Part shown: in pieces, positions 17,336 through 26,602 of the stretch | Layout: each line of letters begins with the position of its first letter | How positions within the stretch are numbered: position 1 is the stretch's first letter | Assembly (NCBI RefSeq): GCF_002968835.1 | Contig: NZ_PKQK01000011.1 | Span: 1-57,231 of the forward strand | DNA length: 57,231 nt | DNA from: Paenibacillus sp. PCH8 | GTDB lineage: Bacteria > Bacillota > Bacilli > Paenibacillales > Paenibacillaceae | Direction: 5' to 3' | Program-made: the position numbers and the translations under genes | The notes under the pieces: model-generated | Databases searched by the model: none | What the model was told of the DNA's origin: nothing | Seen by the model: the letters and a program-made list of their open reading frames with translations, nothing else

Positions 17336-18793
17336 TTGTTGAATCAACCTTATGGTTTGCGGTTTGATATTTATGAGCGCGTTCATTTGTCTGAGGGAGT
17401 TCCTGCTATTGAGGAATTGGAGGAAATTGAACTATACCCGCGCATTCAAGTCATAGGACAGGATGACCACGCCACGTTAAGAGGGCATCTATTGCTTACA
17501 GGTGCGTACAGAGGAGAGAACGAAGCTTCAGAGGAACTCAAACATTTCATTCCCGTGGAGATCACGGTGCCTCTGAACCGGGTAAGATCCATTGAGGATA
17601 TTTCCATCGAGATTGAGAATTTTGATGTGGATTTGTTATCCAATCGCAGTCTGAACATTACAGGTGTGTTGTCGCTGCGAGGTATTGAGGGCTTTCCTGT
17701 AGAGGAGCCACAAGTGTGGTCAGCAGATGAGTTCACCGTTGTTCATTCACCTAACCCTCAGCCAGATAGCCGTTCCGATGAAGCAGAGCAGCCAGGCAAC
17801 GATCCCAATGCATTTGCACAAGAGTATCTGCTCCAGCGTAGTGAGGAAGAAAGACTTGCGAATGCAGCAGAACTTGCCTACGGTGCCCCGGAATTGTATC
17901 AGGATGATCTGAATTCGTCTTTGGCCGAGCCACTTCATGCAGAGGATCAGAGTGCGGAATACTCGAACGAAAACAGGTTACCTGATGCTGAGGAGGATTT
18001 CGCATCTCTGACAACGGACGGAGATGAATTGGCATCCAATGAGCCTTCCCCAATCTCGTCATTTATGGCAGAGACTGCTGATCGGTTAGCTTCTTACCCT
18101 GAATCGGAACCTTTGCTGCCTTTGGCGGAAGAGTCTTCTGTGTGGTCCGAGCCTTCCGTGGCTTCCCAATCATCTGAAGAGGTGACAACACCGGATGCAC
18201 CGGACGTATGGCACTTTGAATCAGCGAGATCTGTACCCCAGCAGGAGAATCAGGCCATTGCCGATGTTCCAGTTGAGTCACAGACGGAGAACTGGCAGGG
18301 TGTATTTGGTTCGTCCGAACCGGGGAACGCAGAGGAAGACCGACCGTCTTTTGAAGTGACTGGAGCAGACGAGTTCGTGCAGAACGAAGCATTGGTTCCT
18401 GAGCCTGTGGGTGAGACGGAAGACAAGCCGGAGCTAAAGGTTGCTTTTGGCAGCAAGAAAGAATTGGCAGCAAGGCAGGAGGAGGGCGTAGGAATCTCTT
18501 CCTTGTTATCCTCTGGCAGAGCGGCACGTGATGTTGAAGTGGAACGAGGGGAAGAGATTCCTGCTGGTGTTCTTCAGGAAGAAGCGCCTGATGACGTAGA
18601 ATGGAAGAATCTGTTCTTGGGGACAATCGTGGACCAGACCCCATTCCGTAAGGTGAAACTGTGTATTGTACAGCGAGAAGAGACACTTGATGCCATCGCA
18701 GACCGGTACCAGCTGAGTACGAGGGAACTTCAGTTGTATAACCGCTTATCTGAACAGGTTGTTGAAGAAGGTCAGATACTGTACATCCCTTAA
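17336..18793 (+). CDS. spoVID: Stage VI sporulation protein D, LysM-containing coat morphogenesis protein
   Basis: Residues 1-125 are the SpoVID N-terminal domain (FDIYERVHLSEGVPAIEEL and a GHLLLTGAYRG strand). A very acidic, Ser/Glu/Pro-rich linker follows from about 130 to 410. A single C-terminal LysM (about 440-485: EETLDAIADRYQLS and GQILYIP) closes the protein. In B. subtilis SpoVID is recruited to the forespore, drives spore encasement and binds SafA, whose likely gene is at 45.2 kb. TTG start with AAAGGAGGA 8-9 bases upstream; TTG at 17339 is an equal alternative. Position after hemL is conserved; ysxE, next in B. subtilis, is absent. Confidence 0.93.
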   Translation: MLNQPYGLRFDIYERVHLSEGVPAIEELEEIELYPRIQVIGQDDHATLRGHLLLTGAYRGENEASEELKHFIPVEITVPLNRVRSIEDISIEIENFDVDLLSNRSLNITGVLSLRGIEGFPVEEPQVWSADEFTVVHSPNPQPDSRSDEAEQPGNDPNAFAQEYLLQRSEEERLANAAELAYGAPELYQDDLNSSLAEPLHAEDQSAEYSNENRLPDAEEDFASLTTDGDELASNEPSPISSFMAETADRLASYPESEPLLPLAEESSVWSEPSVASQSSEEVTTPDAPDVWHFESARSVPQQENQAIADVPVESQTENWQGVFGSSEPGNAEEDRPSFEVTGADEFVQNEALVPEPVGETEDKPELKVAFGSKKELAARQEEGVGISSLLSSGRAARDVEVERGEEIPAGVLQEEAPDDVEWKNLFLGTIVDQTPFRKVKLCIVQREETLDAIADRYQLSTRELQLYNRLSEQVVEEGQILYIP

Positions 18794-18817
18794 TCTATAA
18801 TCAAAGTCTTTATTATG

Positions 18818-18849
18818 ACCCGTGATCCCCTTGAGGATTGCGGGTTTTT
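18818..18849 (+). terminator. Terminator after spoVID
   Basis: ACCCG...CGGGT enclosing GATCC/GGAT, followed by TTTTT. It lies 25 bases after the stop codon. Confidence 0.8.
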
Positions 18850-18902
18850 GCATCATTCGTCCTAAACCTGCATTCCAGCGCTCTTTTTCCGCTGTTGTCA
18901 GG

Positions 18903-18931
18903 TTGACTATCGCGCACGGGCAGGGTATGAT
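18903..18931 (+). promoter_or_regulatory. SigmaA promoter of the valS T-box leader
   Basis: TTGACT (18903-18908), a 17-base spacer and TATGAT (18926-18931). It is positioned to start just before Stem I of the T-box. Confidence 0.75.
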
Positions 18932-18937
18932 GTGTGT

Positions 18938-19244
18938 AGGTTTTTTGAAGAACAACGTGGATCGGGAGTAGTAGACAGTATGACCTTTCAGAGAGTGGAA
19001 TTGCTACGCTGTGAAATTCCGCAGGAACCAACTGATCGAAGTCGCCCGGGAGTTGCCTGTTTGAATACTAGGAATGATATATCGTTAGTTATTCCTGAGG
19101 TAGGATAGGCCGGTAGCAGCCGTTATCTGCTTGAAGTGTCACGGTGAGTACAGCGGGTGCAATCTATCTTTCTGTCTACGTGAAACAAAGGTGGTACCGC
19201 GAAAGCTAACCTTTCGTCCTTTGATGGATGAAAGGTTTTTTTGT
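18938..19244 (+). promoter_or_regulatory. T-box riboswitch, valine-specific, controlling valS
   Basis: Stem I shows the AGTAGTAGA/GAA loop-E motif and a distal AGAG-GGAATT...AAATTCC arm. The specifier after GAA is GTC (19041-19043), a Val codon. The T-box core AAAGGTGGTACCGCG is at 19187-19201, with bulge TGGT at 19192-19195. The terminator is a 12-bp stem AACCTTTCGTCC/GGATGAAAGGTT (19208-19237) plus T-run; the competing antiterminator uses the T-box core. TGGT pairs with an ACCA acceptor, which the tRNA-Val gene at 52765 has. Uncharged tRNA-Val should allow readthrough into valS. Confidence 0.93.
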
Positions 19245-19283
19245 TTTTTTGGCGATGATGATGAAGTAACGGAGGAATGACAC

Positions 19284-21950
19284 ATGTCAGATCAAAAAAT
19301 ATCAGCTGCAACAGAAATGCCGACCACATATGATCCAAAAGCGGCAGAGGATAAATGGTACTCCACCTGGATGGAGCGTGGCTATTTCAAAGCCGGTCAA
19401 CGTAAAGATGCCGAGCCTTATACCATTGTAATCCCTCCACCGAATGTAACCGGGATGCTGCATATCGGTCATGCGCTCGATTTCACACTGCAGGATATTC
19501 TGATCCGTACGAAACGGATGCAGGGCTATGATGCTTTGTGGCTTCCGGGTTCCGACCATGCAGGGATTGCTACCCAAACGAAGGTGGAGCAGAAGCTGCG
19601 TGAAGAAGGTCTGACTCGTTATGATCTGGGACGCGAGAAGTTTCTGGAGAAAGTATGGGACTGGAAAGAACAATATGCCACAACCATTCGCCAGCAATGG
19701 GGTAAAATGGGCTTGTCACTCGACTACTCGCGTGAACGTTTTACGTTGGACGAAGGTCTGTCCCAAGCTGTGCGCAAAGTATTTGTACAATTGTATGAAA
19801 AAGGTCTCATCTACCGTGGCAAACGAATCATTAACTGGGACCCGGTAAACCGGACAGCACTGTCCGACATTGAGGTTGAATATAAAGAGGTTCAGGGGCA
19901 CTTGTATCATCTGCGCTACCCGCTCAAAGATGGAAGTGGTTACGTTACTGTGGCAACGACGCGTCCTGAAACGATGCTGGGAGATACAGCGGTTGCTGTT
20001 CATCCGAAGGATGAGCGTTACGCAGACATGATCGGCAAAACGCTGGTACTGCCGATCATTGGACGTGAAATTCCTGTCATTGCCGATGATTATGTAGACA
20101 AAGATTTCGGTAGTGGTGCTGTGAAGATTACCCCTGCCCATGATCCGAATGACTTTGAAGTAGGTCTGCGTCATGATCTGGCTCAAATTACGGTTATGGA
20201 TGAGAGCGGCACAATGAATGCCGAAGCTGGCAAATATCAGGGTCTGGACCGCAGCGACTGTCGTAAGCAGATCGTAGCTGATCTGCAGGAACAGGGCGTA
20301 TTGATCAACATTGAGGATCATATGCATCAGGTGGGACACAGCGAACGTACCGGAGCCGTTGTTGAGCCGTATCTGTCTACGCAATGGTTTGTTGAGATGA
20401 AGCCACTTGCAGAGAGAGCGATTCAGAAGCAACAGAGCGGCGAAGGGGTCAAATTTGTTCCGGATCGTTTTGAGAAAACGTATCTGAACTGGATCGAAAA
20501 TGTTCGTGACTGGTGTATTTCCCGTCAACTCTGGTGGGGACATCGTATTCCGGCCTGGTATGATGAGGAGACTGGTGAAATCATCGTATCTGCTGAAGAT
20601 CCGACGACGCTTCCAGAGAATGCTGGACGCAAGCTCCGACAGGATGAAGATGTTCTTGATACATGGTTCAGCTCCGGATTATGGCCGTTCTCTACATTGG
20701 GTTGGCCGGAAGACACGGAAGATCTGAAACGTTATTATCCAACAAGTGTACTTGTGACAGGGTATGACATCATATATTTCTGGGTTGCACGCATGATTTT
20801 CACTGCATTGGAATTCACGGATGAAATTCCGTTCAAAGATGTGCTGATGCATGGTCTGGTTCGTGATTCAGATGGACGCAAAATGTCCAAATCTCTGGGT
20901 AACGGTGTAGATCCGCTCGATGTGATTGAGAAATATGGCGCAGATGCTATGCGTTACATGATCTCAACCAGCAGCACGCCAGGTCAGGATCTGCGTTTCC
21001 GTTGGGAACGGGTGGAGCAAGCTCGTAACTTTGCCAACAAGATTTGGAATGCTTCTCGCTTTGCATTGATGAACCTGGAAGGGTTCACTTTTGAGGATCG
21101 TGACATTAGTGGAGAGCTTGGTACACCGGATTATTGGATTTTACACCGTCTGAACGAAACTTCCCGTGATATTACGCGTCTAATCGAAGCGTATGAATTT
21201 GGGGAAACAGGTCGCGTCCTGTATAACTTTATCTGGGATGACCTGTGTGACTGGTACATTGAATTTGCGAAGCTGTCCTTCTACGGAGAAGATCCGGTTG
21301 CCAAGAAGAAGACACAATCCGTGCTTGCTTATGTGCTGGATCAGACGATGCGTTTGATTCATCCGTTCATGCCGTATATCTCCGAAGAGATCTGGCAGCA
21401 TCTGCCGCATGAAGGGGAGACCATTACGCTGGCATCCTGGCCGGTATATGATCCGAAGCTTGAGAACCCGGAAGCTGTTGCCGAGATGAACCTGCTTATG
21501 GATACCATTCGGGCAGTTCGTAACATTCGTGCAGAAGTGAACGTGCCTATGAGCAAAAAGATCGAATTAATGGTAAAAGCAAACAGCGCTGAGGCGTCCA
21601 GCATCATTGAACGTAACAGCCACTACATCAAACGTTTCTGTAATACGTCCGAGTTCGATAGTGGGCTGGATCTAAGCTCGCCGGATAAGGCAATGACTGC
21701 AATCATTACGGGGGCAGAGCTTTACTTGCCGCTGGCAGGTCTTATTGATATCGAACAGGAAGTGGCTCGTCTGGAGAAAGAGTTGCAGAACCTTGAGGGC
21801 GAAGTACTCCGTGTGGAGAAAAAGCTGACGAATGAAGGCTTTGTTGCCAAAGCACCTGCCAAAGTTATTGAGGAAGAGCGCGCCAAGCAAGCAGATTATG
21901 CCGATAAACGGGATAAAGTGATTGCACGAATCAAGGAACTGAAAGGTTAA
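19284..21950 (+). CDS. valS: Valyl-tRNA synthetase
   Basis: Class I aminoacyl-tRNA synthetase of normal length (888 residues). The HIGH-type motif is in NVTGMLHIGHAL (about 52-63) and KMSKS is at about 533-537. The editing CP1 domain shows TTRPETMLGDTAVAV. A C-terminal coiled coil (VARLEKELQNLEGEV onward) is the tRNA-binding arm. CGGAGGAATGAC precedes the ATG. Expression is governed by the T-box immediately upstream. Confidence 0.98.
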   Translation: MSDQKISAATEMPTTYDPKAAEDKWYSTWMERGYFKAGQRKDAEPYTIVIPPPNVTGMLHIGHALDFTLQDILIRTKRMQGYDALWLPGSDHAGIATQTKVEQKLREEGLTRYDLGREKFLEKVWDWKEQYATTIRQQWGKMGLSLDYSRERFTLDEGLSQAVRKVFVQLYEKGLIYRGKRIINWDPVNRTALSDIEVEYKEVQGHLYHLRYPLKDGSGYVTVATTRPETMLGDTAVAVHPKDERYADMIGKTLVLPIIGREIPVIADDYVDKDFGSGAVKITPAHDPNDFEVGLRHDLAQITVMDESGTMNAEAGKYQGLDRSDCRKQIVADLQEQGVLINIEDHMHQVGHSERTGAVVEPYLSTQWFVEMKPLAERAIQKQQSGEGVKFVPDRFEKTYLNWIENVRDWCISRQLWWGHRIPAWYDEETGEIIVSAEDPTTLPENAGRKLRQDEDVLDTWFSSGLWPFSTLGWPEDTEDLKRYYPTSVLVTGYDIIYFWVARMIFTALEFTDEIPFKDVLMHGLVRDSDGRKMSKSLGNGVDPLDVIEKYGADAMRYMISTSSTPGQDLRFRWERVEQARNFANKIWNASRFALMNLEGFTFEDRDISGELGTPDYWILHRLNETSRDITRLIEAYEFGETGRVLYNFIWDDLCDWYIEFAKLSFYGEDPVAKKKTQSVLAYVLDQTMRLIHPFMPYISEEIWQHLPHEGETITLASWPVYDPKLENPEAVAEMNLLMDTIRAVRNIRAEVNVPMSKKIELMVKANSAEASSIIERNSHYIKRFCNTSEFDSGLDLSSPDKAMTAIITGAELYLPLAGLIDIEQEVARLEKELQNLEGEVLRVEKKLTNEGFVAKAPAKVIEEERAKQADYADKRDKVIARIKELKG

Positions 21951-21958
21951 TATATTTG

Positions 21959-21998
21959 GGTCGGATGGAGAGCTGCTATGCCATCCGGCCGCTTTTTT
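21959..21998 (+). terminator. Terminator after valS
   Basis: CGGATGG pairs with CCATCCG (with an outer GG/CC pair) around a 12-base loop, followed by GCTTTTTTC. It lies just upstream of folC, so folC may depend partly on readthrough. Confidence 0.7.
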
Positions 21999-22028
21999 CA
22001 ATCAAACTCGGGACCGAAGGTGAATCAG

Positions 22029-23403
22029 ATGACGGAATTAGACGGGACAGATGCAGTAGCTCCTTTACTTACGTATAACGAGGCCGTGGACTGGATCAAT
22101 GGCCTTATTCCTTTTGGCATTCGACCTGGATTGGAACGAATAGAGGGTCTGATGTTACGGTTAGGCAATCCTCACCAACGTCTCAAATTTATTCACGTCG
22201 CGGGAACGAACGGCAAAGGTTCGACTTGCGCTTTTTTGACGTCAGTGCTTCTTCAGGCCGGATATGATGTAGGAACCTTTACGTCACCTTATATCACCAA
22301 GTTTACAAACCGTTTTCAATACAACGGCGAGGATATTCCGGAAGAGACTCTGCTGAAGCTCTCAAACCGTTTGCGCCCACTGGTCTTGGAAATGGCATCC
22401 ACTTCACTTGGATCGCCCACGATGTTTGAGGTGTCCACAGCTCTCGCGCTTCTGTATTATGCAGGGGAGTGTTACCCTGACGTTGTGGTATGGGAGACGG
22501 GGCTAGGGGAAGGATGGACGTAACGAATATTGTTGCACCCGTTGTGTCGGTCATTACCAACATTGGAATGGATCACACGGATGTACTTGGGGATACCATT
22601 GAAGAGATTGCCGGAGAGAAGGCAGGTATTATCAAGCCAGGAGTTCCTGTTGTGACCTGTGCGACTCAACCCGAAGCTGTGAAGGTGATTCAGGAGAAAG
22701 CACAGCAGCTTCAATCAACCGTGTATTTGGCTGGAGATCAATTCTCTTATCATAGACTCGAGAGCAACGAGAACGGTCAGTCTTTTCATTTTACAGGCCC
22801 GTTTCGTGATCTGGACGTTCGCATACGCATGCAGGGTTCACACCAATGTGATAATGCTGCGGCTGCACTTATGGTGCTTGAACTACTCAGACAATTCATG
22901 GCATTTATGCTAGATGACAACGATATTGCACTTGGACTGGAGAACGCCTTCTGGGCAGGAAGATTCGAAAAAGTAGTCGATGAACCCCGAATTGTACTCG
23001 ATGGAGCGCATAATCCGGAGGGGCAGAAGCACTGGCCAAGAGCATTAGAGAGGTATATCCTCACAACAAGTTAATTTTGATGATGGGTATGCTGGCAAAT
23101 AAGCATCACGAAGCATATTTGCAGCATATACTGCCACTAGTGGATACGCTGATCCTGACCGAGCCAGACTTCCGACGCAAAATGGATGCAGCCGAATTGC
23201 TGCAGATTGTCGAACGGGTACGTCCCGCCATTGCGAAGCAGGAGCTGGAAATCATCGTCGAGCCCGAGTGGGCGAAGGCACTTGATCAATTGAAGTCACG
23301 GACGGAAGCGGAAGATCTGGGGGTGGTTTCCGGCACACTGTACCTGATTGCAGATGTGCGGGCAGCCCTTTTGCATCAAACCGATTCTGAAAAAGGTTGG
23401 TGA
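22029..23403 (+). pseudogene. folC: Folylpolyglutamate synthase / dihydrofolate synthase FolC, two frameshifts
   Basis: Three consecutive frames together encode one FolC. The N-terminal part carries the ATP loop GTNGKGST at about 58 and FTSPYI. The middle continues GRMDVTNIV, TNIGMDHTDVLG, EIAGEKAGIIKPG and LDGAHNPEG. The C-terminal part begins AEALAKSI and runs through LILMMGMLANKHHE. One missing G at 22506-22509 (G4, expected G5: LGGRMD) and another at 23020-23023 (G4, expected G5: PEGAEAL) explain both breaks. Corrected length is about 458 residues. The start is ATG 22029 with AAGGTGA upstream. FolC adds glutamates to folates and is normally essential, so a double natural knockout is unlikely. 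Confidence 0.87.
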
Positions 23404-24779
23404 AAGTTTTGTTAAATACATCGGAACATGTTCATTTTATAGGAATTGGCGGTTATGGCATGAGTGCCATTGCAAGAGTTATGTTGGAAATGGGATACAC
23501 CGTTACCGGATCGGATGTCGCTTCACAGGAGTTGACCGAGAAGCTGGCAGCCAAGGGAGCGAAAATATATATCGGACATACGGCAGAGCACGTGACTGGA
23601 GCAGACCTGGTAGTCTACTCTACGGCAGCGCCTGCCGATAATGTGGAACGTGTAGCAGCAGCGCAATTGAACATTCCTATTCTGCATCGTTCGCAGATGC
23701 TTGCGCGGTTGTTGAATGAACGCAAAGGCGTGGCTGTAGCTGGGGCTCACGGAAAAACAACCACCTCATCCATGATTGCATTGGTTATGGATAAATGTGA
23801 TACGGACCCGACTTATATTATTGGCGGAGAAATCATGAATGTGGGCACTAATGCCAAGGCAGGTCAAGGCGACTGGGTTGTTGCTGAAGCGGATGAGAGT
23901 GATGGTTCATTTTTACAGTATCATCCATGGCTCGGCATTGTAACTAACATTGAGGCAGATCATCTGGAGAATTACAACAGTGATTTTGAGGAACTCAAAA
24001 GGGCTTATGTGCAGTTCCTGAGCCAGATTCGTCCGGAGGGAACAGCCATTGTATGTTCTGACGACGAGAATGTTCAAGCGATTCTGCCACAACTCAAGTC
24101 ACGGATCACGACTTATGGTATTGACCGTGCTGCGGATTATACGGCTACGGATATCGTATTAGGTGATCGCCGAATTTCCTTTACGATGAATCATCAGGGT
24201 AAGGCTATGGGCTCGGTGGAGTTATCGGTTCCAGGTAAACATAATGTTTATAATGCAATGGCTACCGTAATCACCTGTCTGGAAGCAGGCATTCCATTTG
24301 AGAAGATTGTCGCAGCCATCATTCAATTCAATGGAGCCAAACGCAGGTTCCAGGTATTGGGCGAGGCGCGTGACATGCTGATCATCGATGATTATGCTCA
24401 TCATCCTACGGAGATTGAAGCTACGATTAGTGCGGCCAAAGCAACGGGCAAGCGGATTATAGCGGTATTCCAGCCACAGCGTTATACACGCACGTTCTTC
24501 CTGTTGGATGCGTTTAGCCGTGCCTTCGCCGAAGCGGATGAGGTACTTATTACCGATATCTATTCTCCTGCGGGCGAAAAAGAGATCGAAGGGGTGCACT
24601 CAGCCAGACTGGTTGAACTGATCGTTCAAAACAGTAATGCTTCTGCACGTTACCTACCTACGAAAGAGGAAGTTGTAGTTGATCTGCAGCATCGTCTACA
24701 GCCAGGAGATCTTGTACTTACGATGGGTGCAGGTGATATTTGGAAAGTTGGCGATACACTTGCCAAAGGTTTAAAATAG
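23400..24779 (+). CDS. murC: UDP-N-acetylmuramate--L-alanine ligase
   Basis: Cytosolic peptidoglycan precursor ligase adding L-Ala to UDP-MurNAc. The N-terminal Rossmann part is HFIGIGGYGMSAIA, the ATP loop GAHGKTTT is at about 115, and the Mur signature ADESDGSF and YAHHPTEI follow. Length 459 is normal. The GTG at 23400 overlaps the folC stop (GTGA). An in-frame TTG at 23397 is possible but less likely. Confidence 0.95.
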   Translation: MKVLLNTSEHVHFIGIGGYGMSAIARVMLEMGYTVTGSDVASQELTEKLAAKGAKIYIGHTAEHVTGADLVVYSTAAPADNVERVAAAQLNIPILHRSQMLARLLNERKGVAVAGAHGKTTTSSMIALVMDKCDTDPTYIIGGEIMNVGTNAKAGQGDWVVAEADESDGSFLQYHPWLGIVTNIEADHLENYNSDFEELKRAYVQFLSQIRPEGTAIVCSDDENVQAILPQLKSRITTYGIDRAADYTATDIVLGDRRISFTMNHQGKAMGSVELSVPGKHNVYNAMATVITCLEAGIPFEKIVAAIIQFNGAKRRFQVLGEARDMLIIDDYAHHPTEIEATISAAKATGKRIIAVFQPQRYTRTFFLLDAFSRAFAEADEVLITDIYSPAGEKEIEGVHSARLVELIVQNSNASARYLPTKEEVVVDLQHRLQPGDLVLTMGAGDIWKVGDTLAKGLK

Positions 24780-24789
24780 ATCCATTCAG

Positions 24790-24827
24790 AAACCGGCTGT
24801 CTTCAATAAGAAGCAGGCGGTTTTTTT
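24790..24827 (+). terminator. Terminator after murC
   Basis: AACCGgCTGtCTTC pairs with GAAGcAGgCGGTT around AATAA, followed by seven T. Confidence 0.88.
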
Positions 24828-24896
24828 GCGTTATATGGAATTTTATTGATATTCTCTGCATATAGCTGATATAAATGAGACAAAGGAGAGGGTACG

Positions 24897-25325
24897 GTGA
24901 GCAATGCTAGAATGACGTTTCGCTTCGGGGATCATAAGTCGGACAAGCCTGAAAATAAGAGGATTTCCGCATCCAGTCCATTGGTAACGCTGAATGAAGA
25001 ATTATCTCATAATCAAACGATAACCCCAAAGCAGATGGATACAACCCCATCCTGGACGCCAGAGGATATCCCTGGAGATTGGGGAGAGACAGTGCTGACA
25101 AGCTCTGCTGTACCTGAACCTGACCAACAGATGAGCCATGATTCGAAATTCAATGAGGTCCAATATCTGGGCAACAGATCCGGTTATGATAATCATATGG
25201 CAGATCCAGAGGGAGAACATCGGGATCTGTCCAATGCTCATGATGATCATCAAGGCCATGACTGGCTTGCAGATAGCGAGAACTATTCTTACAAGCGTAA
25301 TCGACCTCCAAGGGCTGGAAAATGA
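24897..25325 (+). CDS. Hydrophilic N-terminal part of a probable SPOR-domain protein
   Basis: 142 residues from a GTG behind AAAGGAGAGGG. The protein is polar and low-complexity (many D, N, H, S, P) with no recognisable fold, and ends in a basic RNRPPRAGK. Its stop overlaps the ATG of the next frame, which begins directly with a transmembrane segment. One extra G in the run at 25312-25314 would turn the end into PPRGWKMIGSV and fuse the two frames into a bitopic membrane protein with a cytosolic N-terminus. I think the two are one gene of about 406 codons split by the same error seen elsewhere; two coupled genes remains possible. Confidence 0.6.
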   Translation: MSNARMTFRFGDHKSDKPENKRISASSPLVTLNEELSHNQTITPKQMDTTPSWTPEDIPGDWGETVLTSSAVPEPDQQMSHDSKFNEVQYLGNRSGYDNHMADPEGEHRDLSNAHDDHQGHDWLADSENYSYKRNRPPRAGK

Positions 25326-26116
25326 TTGGTTCTGTCACTGGGGCACTGGTTACGGGAGCACTCTTTGGTATGGTTATTCTCTCATTTTTCAATAAAGAAG
25401 GAGCTGCCAAGCCAGGTGATCTTCTCCCCGTCAATCAGGCGGTTTCCACCGTTACAGGCCAAGAGGGAAATATAGGAACAGAGCAGCAGATTCAGACAGC
25501 TGCGACGGGTAGCACATATTATGCACTCCAATACGGCGTTTTCAGTTCTCCGGAACGAGCAGAACAGGCCAAGCTTGAACTTTCTCAGGCTGGAATAGCC
25601 GCAGGTTCTGATCCTGAAGATGGCAATCGGGTGTATGCAGGCATTTCGGCTGATCGTGAAGAGGCCAAGCTTCTCAGCTCCAGGCTTAAAGCCCGGGGAG
25701 TTGAACTGTACGTCAAGGAGATCGTTAACCCTGAGATAAATCCTGCTATATTCGGTGGCAAACAAGAGGATGTACAGCTTTTCTTCACGAACAGTTCTGC
25801 ACTGGTCAATCAATTGTCTACCTTGTCCATTCAGCAGCTGGGAGAGTCTGCTCCGGCAGCAGTATCTACAGAAACGATGAGCGGAATTCAGAATAAGCAC
25901 CAGGCGTGGTTAACCGGTTTAAATAGCCTTTCGCCCGGCCTGACCGCAGAGGTTCAACCCATTATCGCCGGAATGGAGAAATCGATGAACAGTGCAATTA
26001 CGGCCATCGCGGAGTACAACAAAAACCCGGATGTTGTGCACATGTGGTCCGTACAGTCCGATCTGATGGAATATGTATTACAGCAGAAAAAGTGGCTCGA
26101 AGCGATAAAGCAGTAA
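25322..26116 (+). CDS. SPOR domain-containing membrane protein (probably C-terminal part of a split gene)
   Basis: 264 residues. Positions 2-22 form a glycine-rich transmembrane helix (GALVTGALFGMVILSFF). About 58-130 fit a SPOR fold (YYALQYGVFSSPERAEQAKLEL, then GSDPEDGNRVYAGI), which binds denuded septal glycan in characterised proteins. The rest is helical. There is no ribosome binding site before the ATG at 25322; the preceding bases are the end of the upstream frame. Together with the missing-G argument, this suggests the real gene starts at 24897. Confidence 0.75.
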   Translation: MIGSVTGALVTGALFGMVILSFFNKEGAAKPGDLLPVNQAVSTVTGQEGNIGTEQQIQTAATGSTYYALQYGVFSSPERAEQAKLELSQAGIAAGSDPEDGNRVYAGISADREEAKLLSSRLKARGVELYVKEIVNPEINPAIFGGKQEDVQLFFTNSSALVNQLSTLSIQQLGESAPAAVSTETMSGIQNKHQAWLTGLNSLSPGLTAEVQPIIAGMEKSMNSAITAIAEYNKNPDVVHMWSVQSDLMEYVLQQKKWLEAIKQ

Positions 26117-26152
26117 CATGCTCTTTCCCATAACAACGCCTGGAAATACCTG

Positions 26153-26200
26153 TCCGGCAAGGAACTGGAAATAGTTCCCCTTGCCGGATTTGTGTTTGTA
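26153..26200 (+). terminator. Terminator after the SPOR-domain gene
   Basis: TCCGGCAAGGAACT pairs with AGTTCC(CC)TTGCCGGA and is followed by TTTGTGTTTGT, a somewhat interrupted T-tract. Confidence 0.7.
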
Positions 26201-26224
26201 TTGACGTACAAAACCCCGTATAAT
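26196..26224 (+). promoter_or_regulatory. Candidate sigmaA promoter of the DUF4321 gene
   Basis: TTGTAT (26196-26201), a 17-base spacer and a perfect TATAAT (26219-26224). A nearby TTGACG at 26201 is only 12 bases from the -10, so it is not the partner. Confidence 0.55.
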
Positions 26225-26261
26225 AATGTGGGTGTCAAAAAATGGCGAGGGAAGATTACCG

Positions 26262-26504
26262 ATGAAAAAAAACTTCGGCATGTTATTACTGTTTCTGCTG
26301 CTCGGCTGGATGGCCGGAGCGTGGATCGCCAAGGCATTGCAGCCTGTAAAGGCCGTAGCCTTTCTTACGAAAGCCACGACTATTCGCTGGTCGCCGCAGG
26401 CTGATCTGGATATTATCAGCTATGATATTTCACTTCAATTTCAAATGAGTCTTCTGAGTCTGATCGGTATTATTGCTGCTGTATGGCTGTATCGCAGACT
26501 GTAG
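26262..26504 (+). CDS. DUF4321-type small membrane protein
   Basis: 80 residues with two hydrophobic helices: about 5-22 (GMLLLFLLLGWMAGAWIA) and 56-76 (SLLSLIGIIAAVWLY). Between them are WSPQADLDIISYDISLQF, which I recognise from the uncharacterised DUF4321 family found before maf and radC in Bacilli. AGGGA nine bases before the ATG at 26262 supports this start over an upstream ATG at 26226. Function unknown. Confidence 0.8.
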   Translation: MKKNFGMLLLFLLLGWMAGAWIAKALQPVKAVAFLTKATTIRWSPQADLDIISYDISLQFQMSLLSLIGIIAAVWLYRRL

Positions 26505-26602
26505 GAGAATGACGAGTTATGACGACAAAATTAAATCTGTGACATCTATTATCGTGATCCGGACAGGACAGGATGTTGCCGTAGCATAAGGAGCCGTTCA
26601 TC

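Noticed and set aside
17227..17362. A 45-codon ATG frame before and overlapping spoVID
   Set aside because: The Shine-Dalgarno-like AAGGTGG is only one base from the ATG, and the peptide overlaps the better-supported spoVID start.
26201..26224. TTGACG as the -35 for the TATAAT before the DUF4321 gene
   Set aside because: The spacer would be only 12 bases. TTGTAT at 26196 gives 17.
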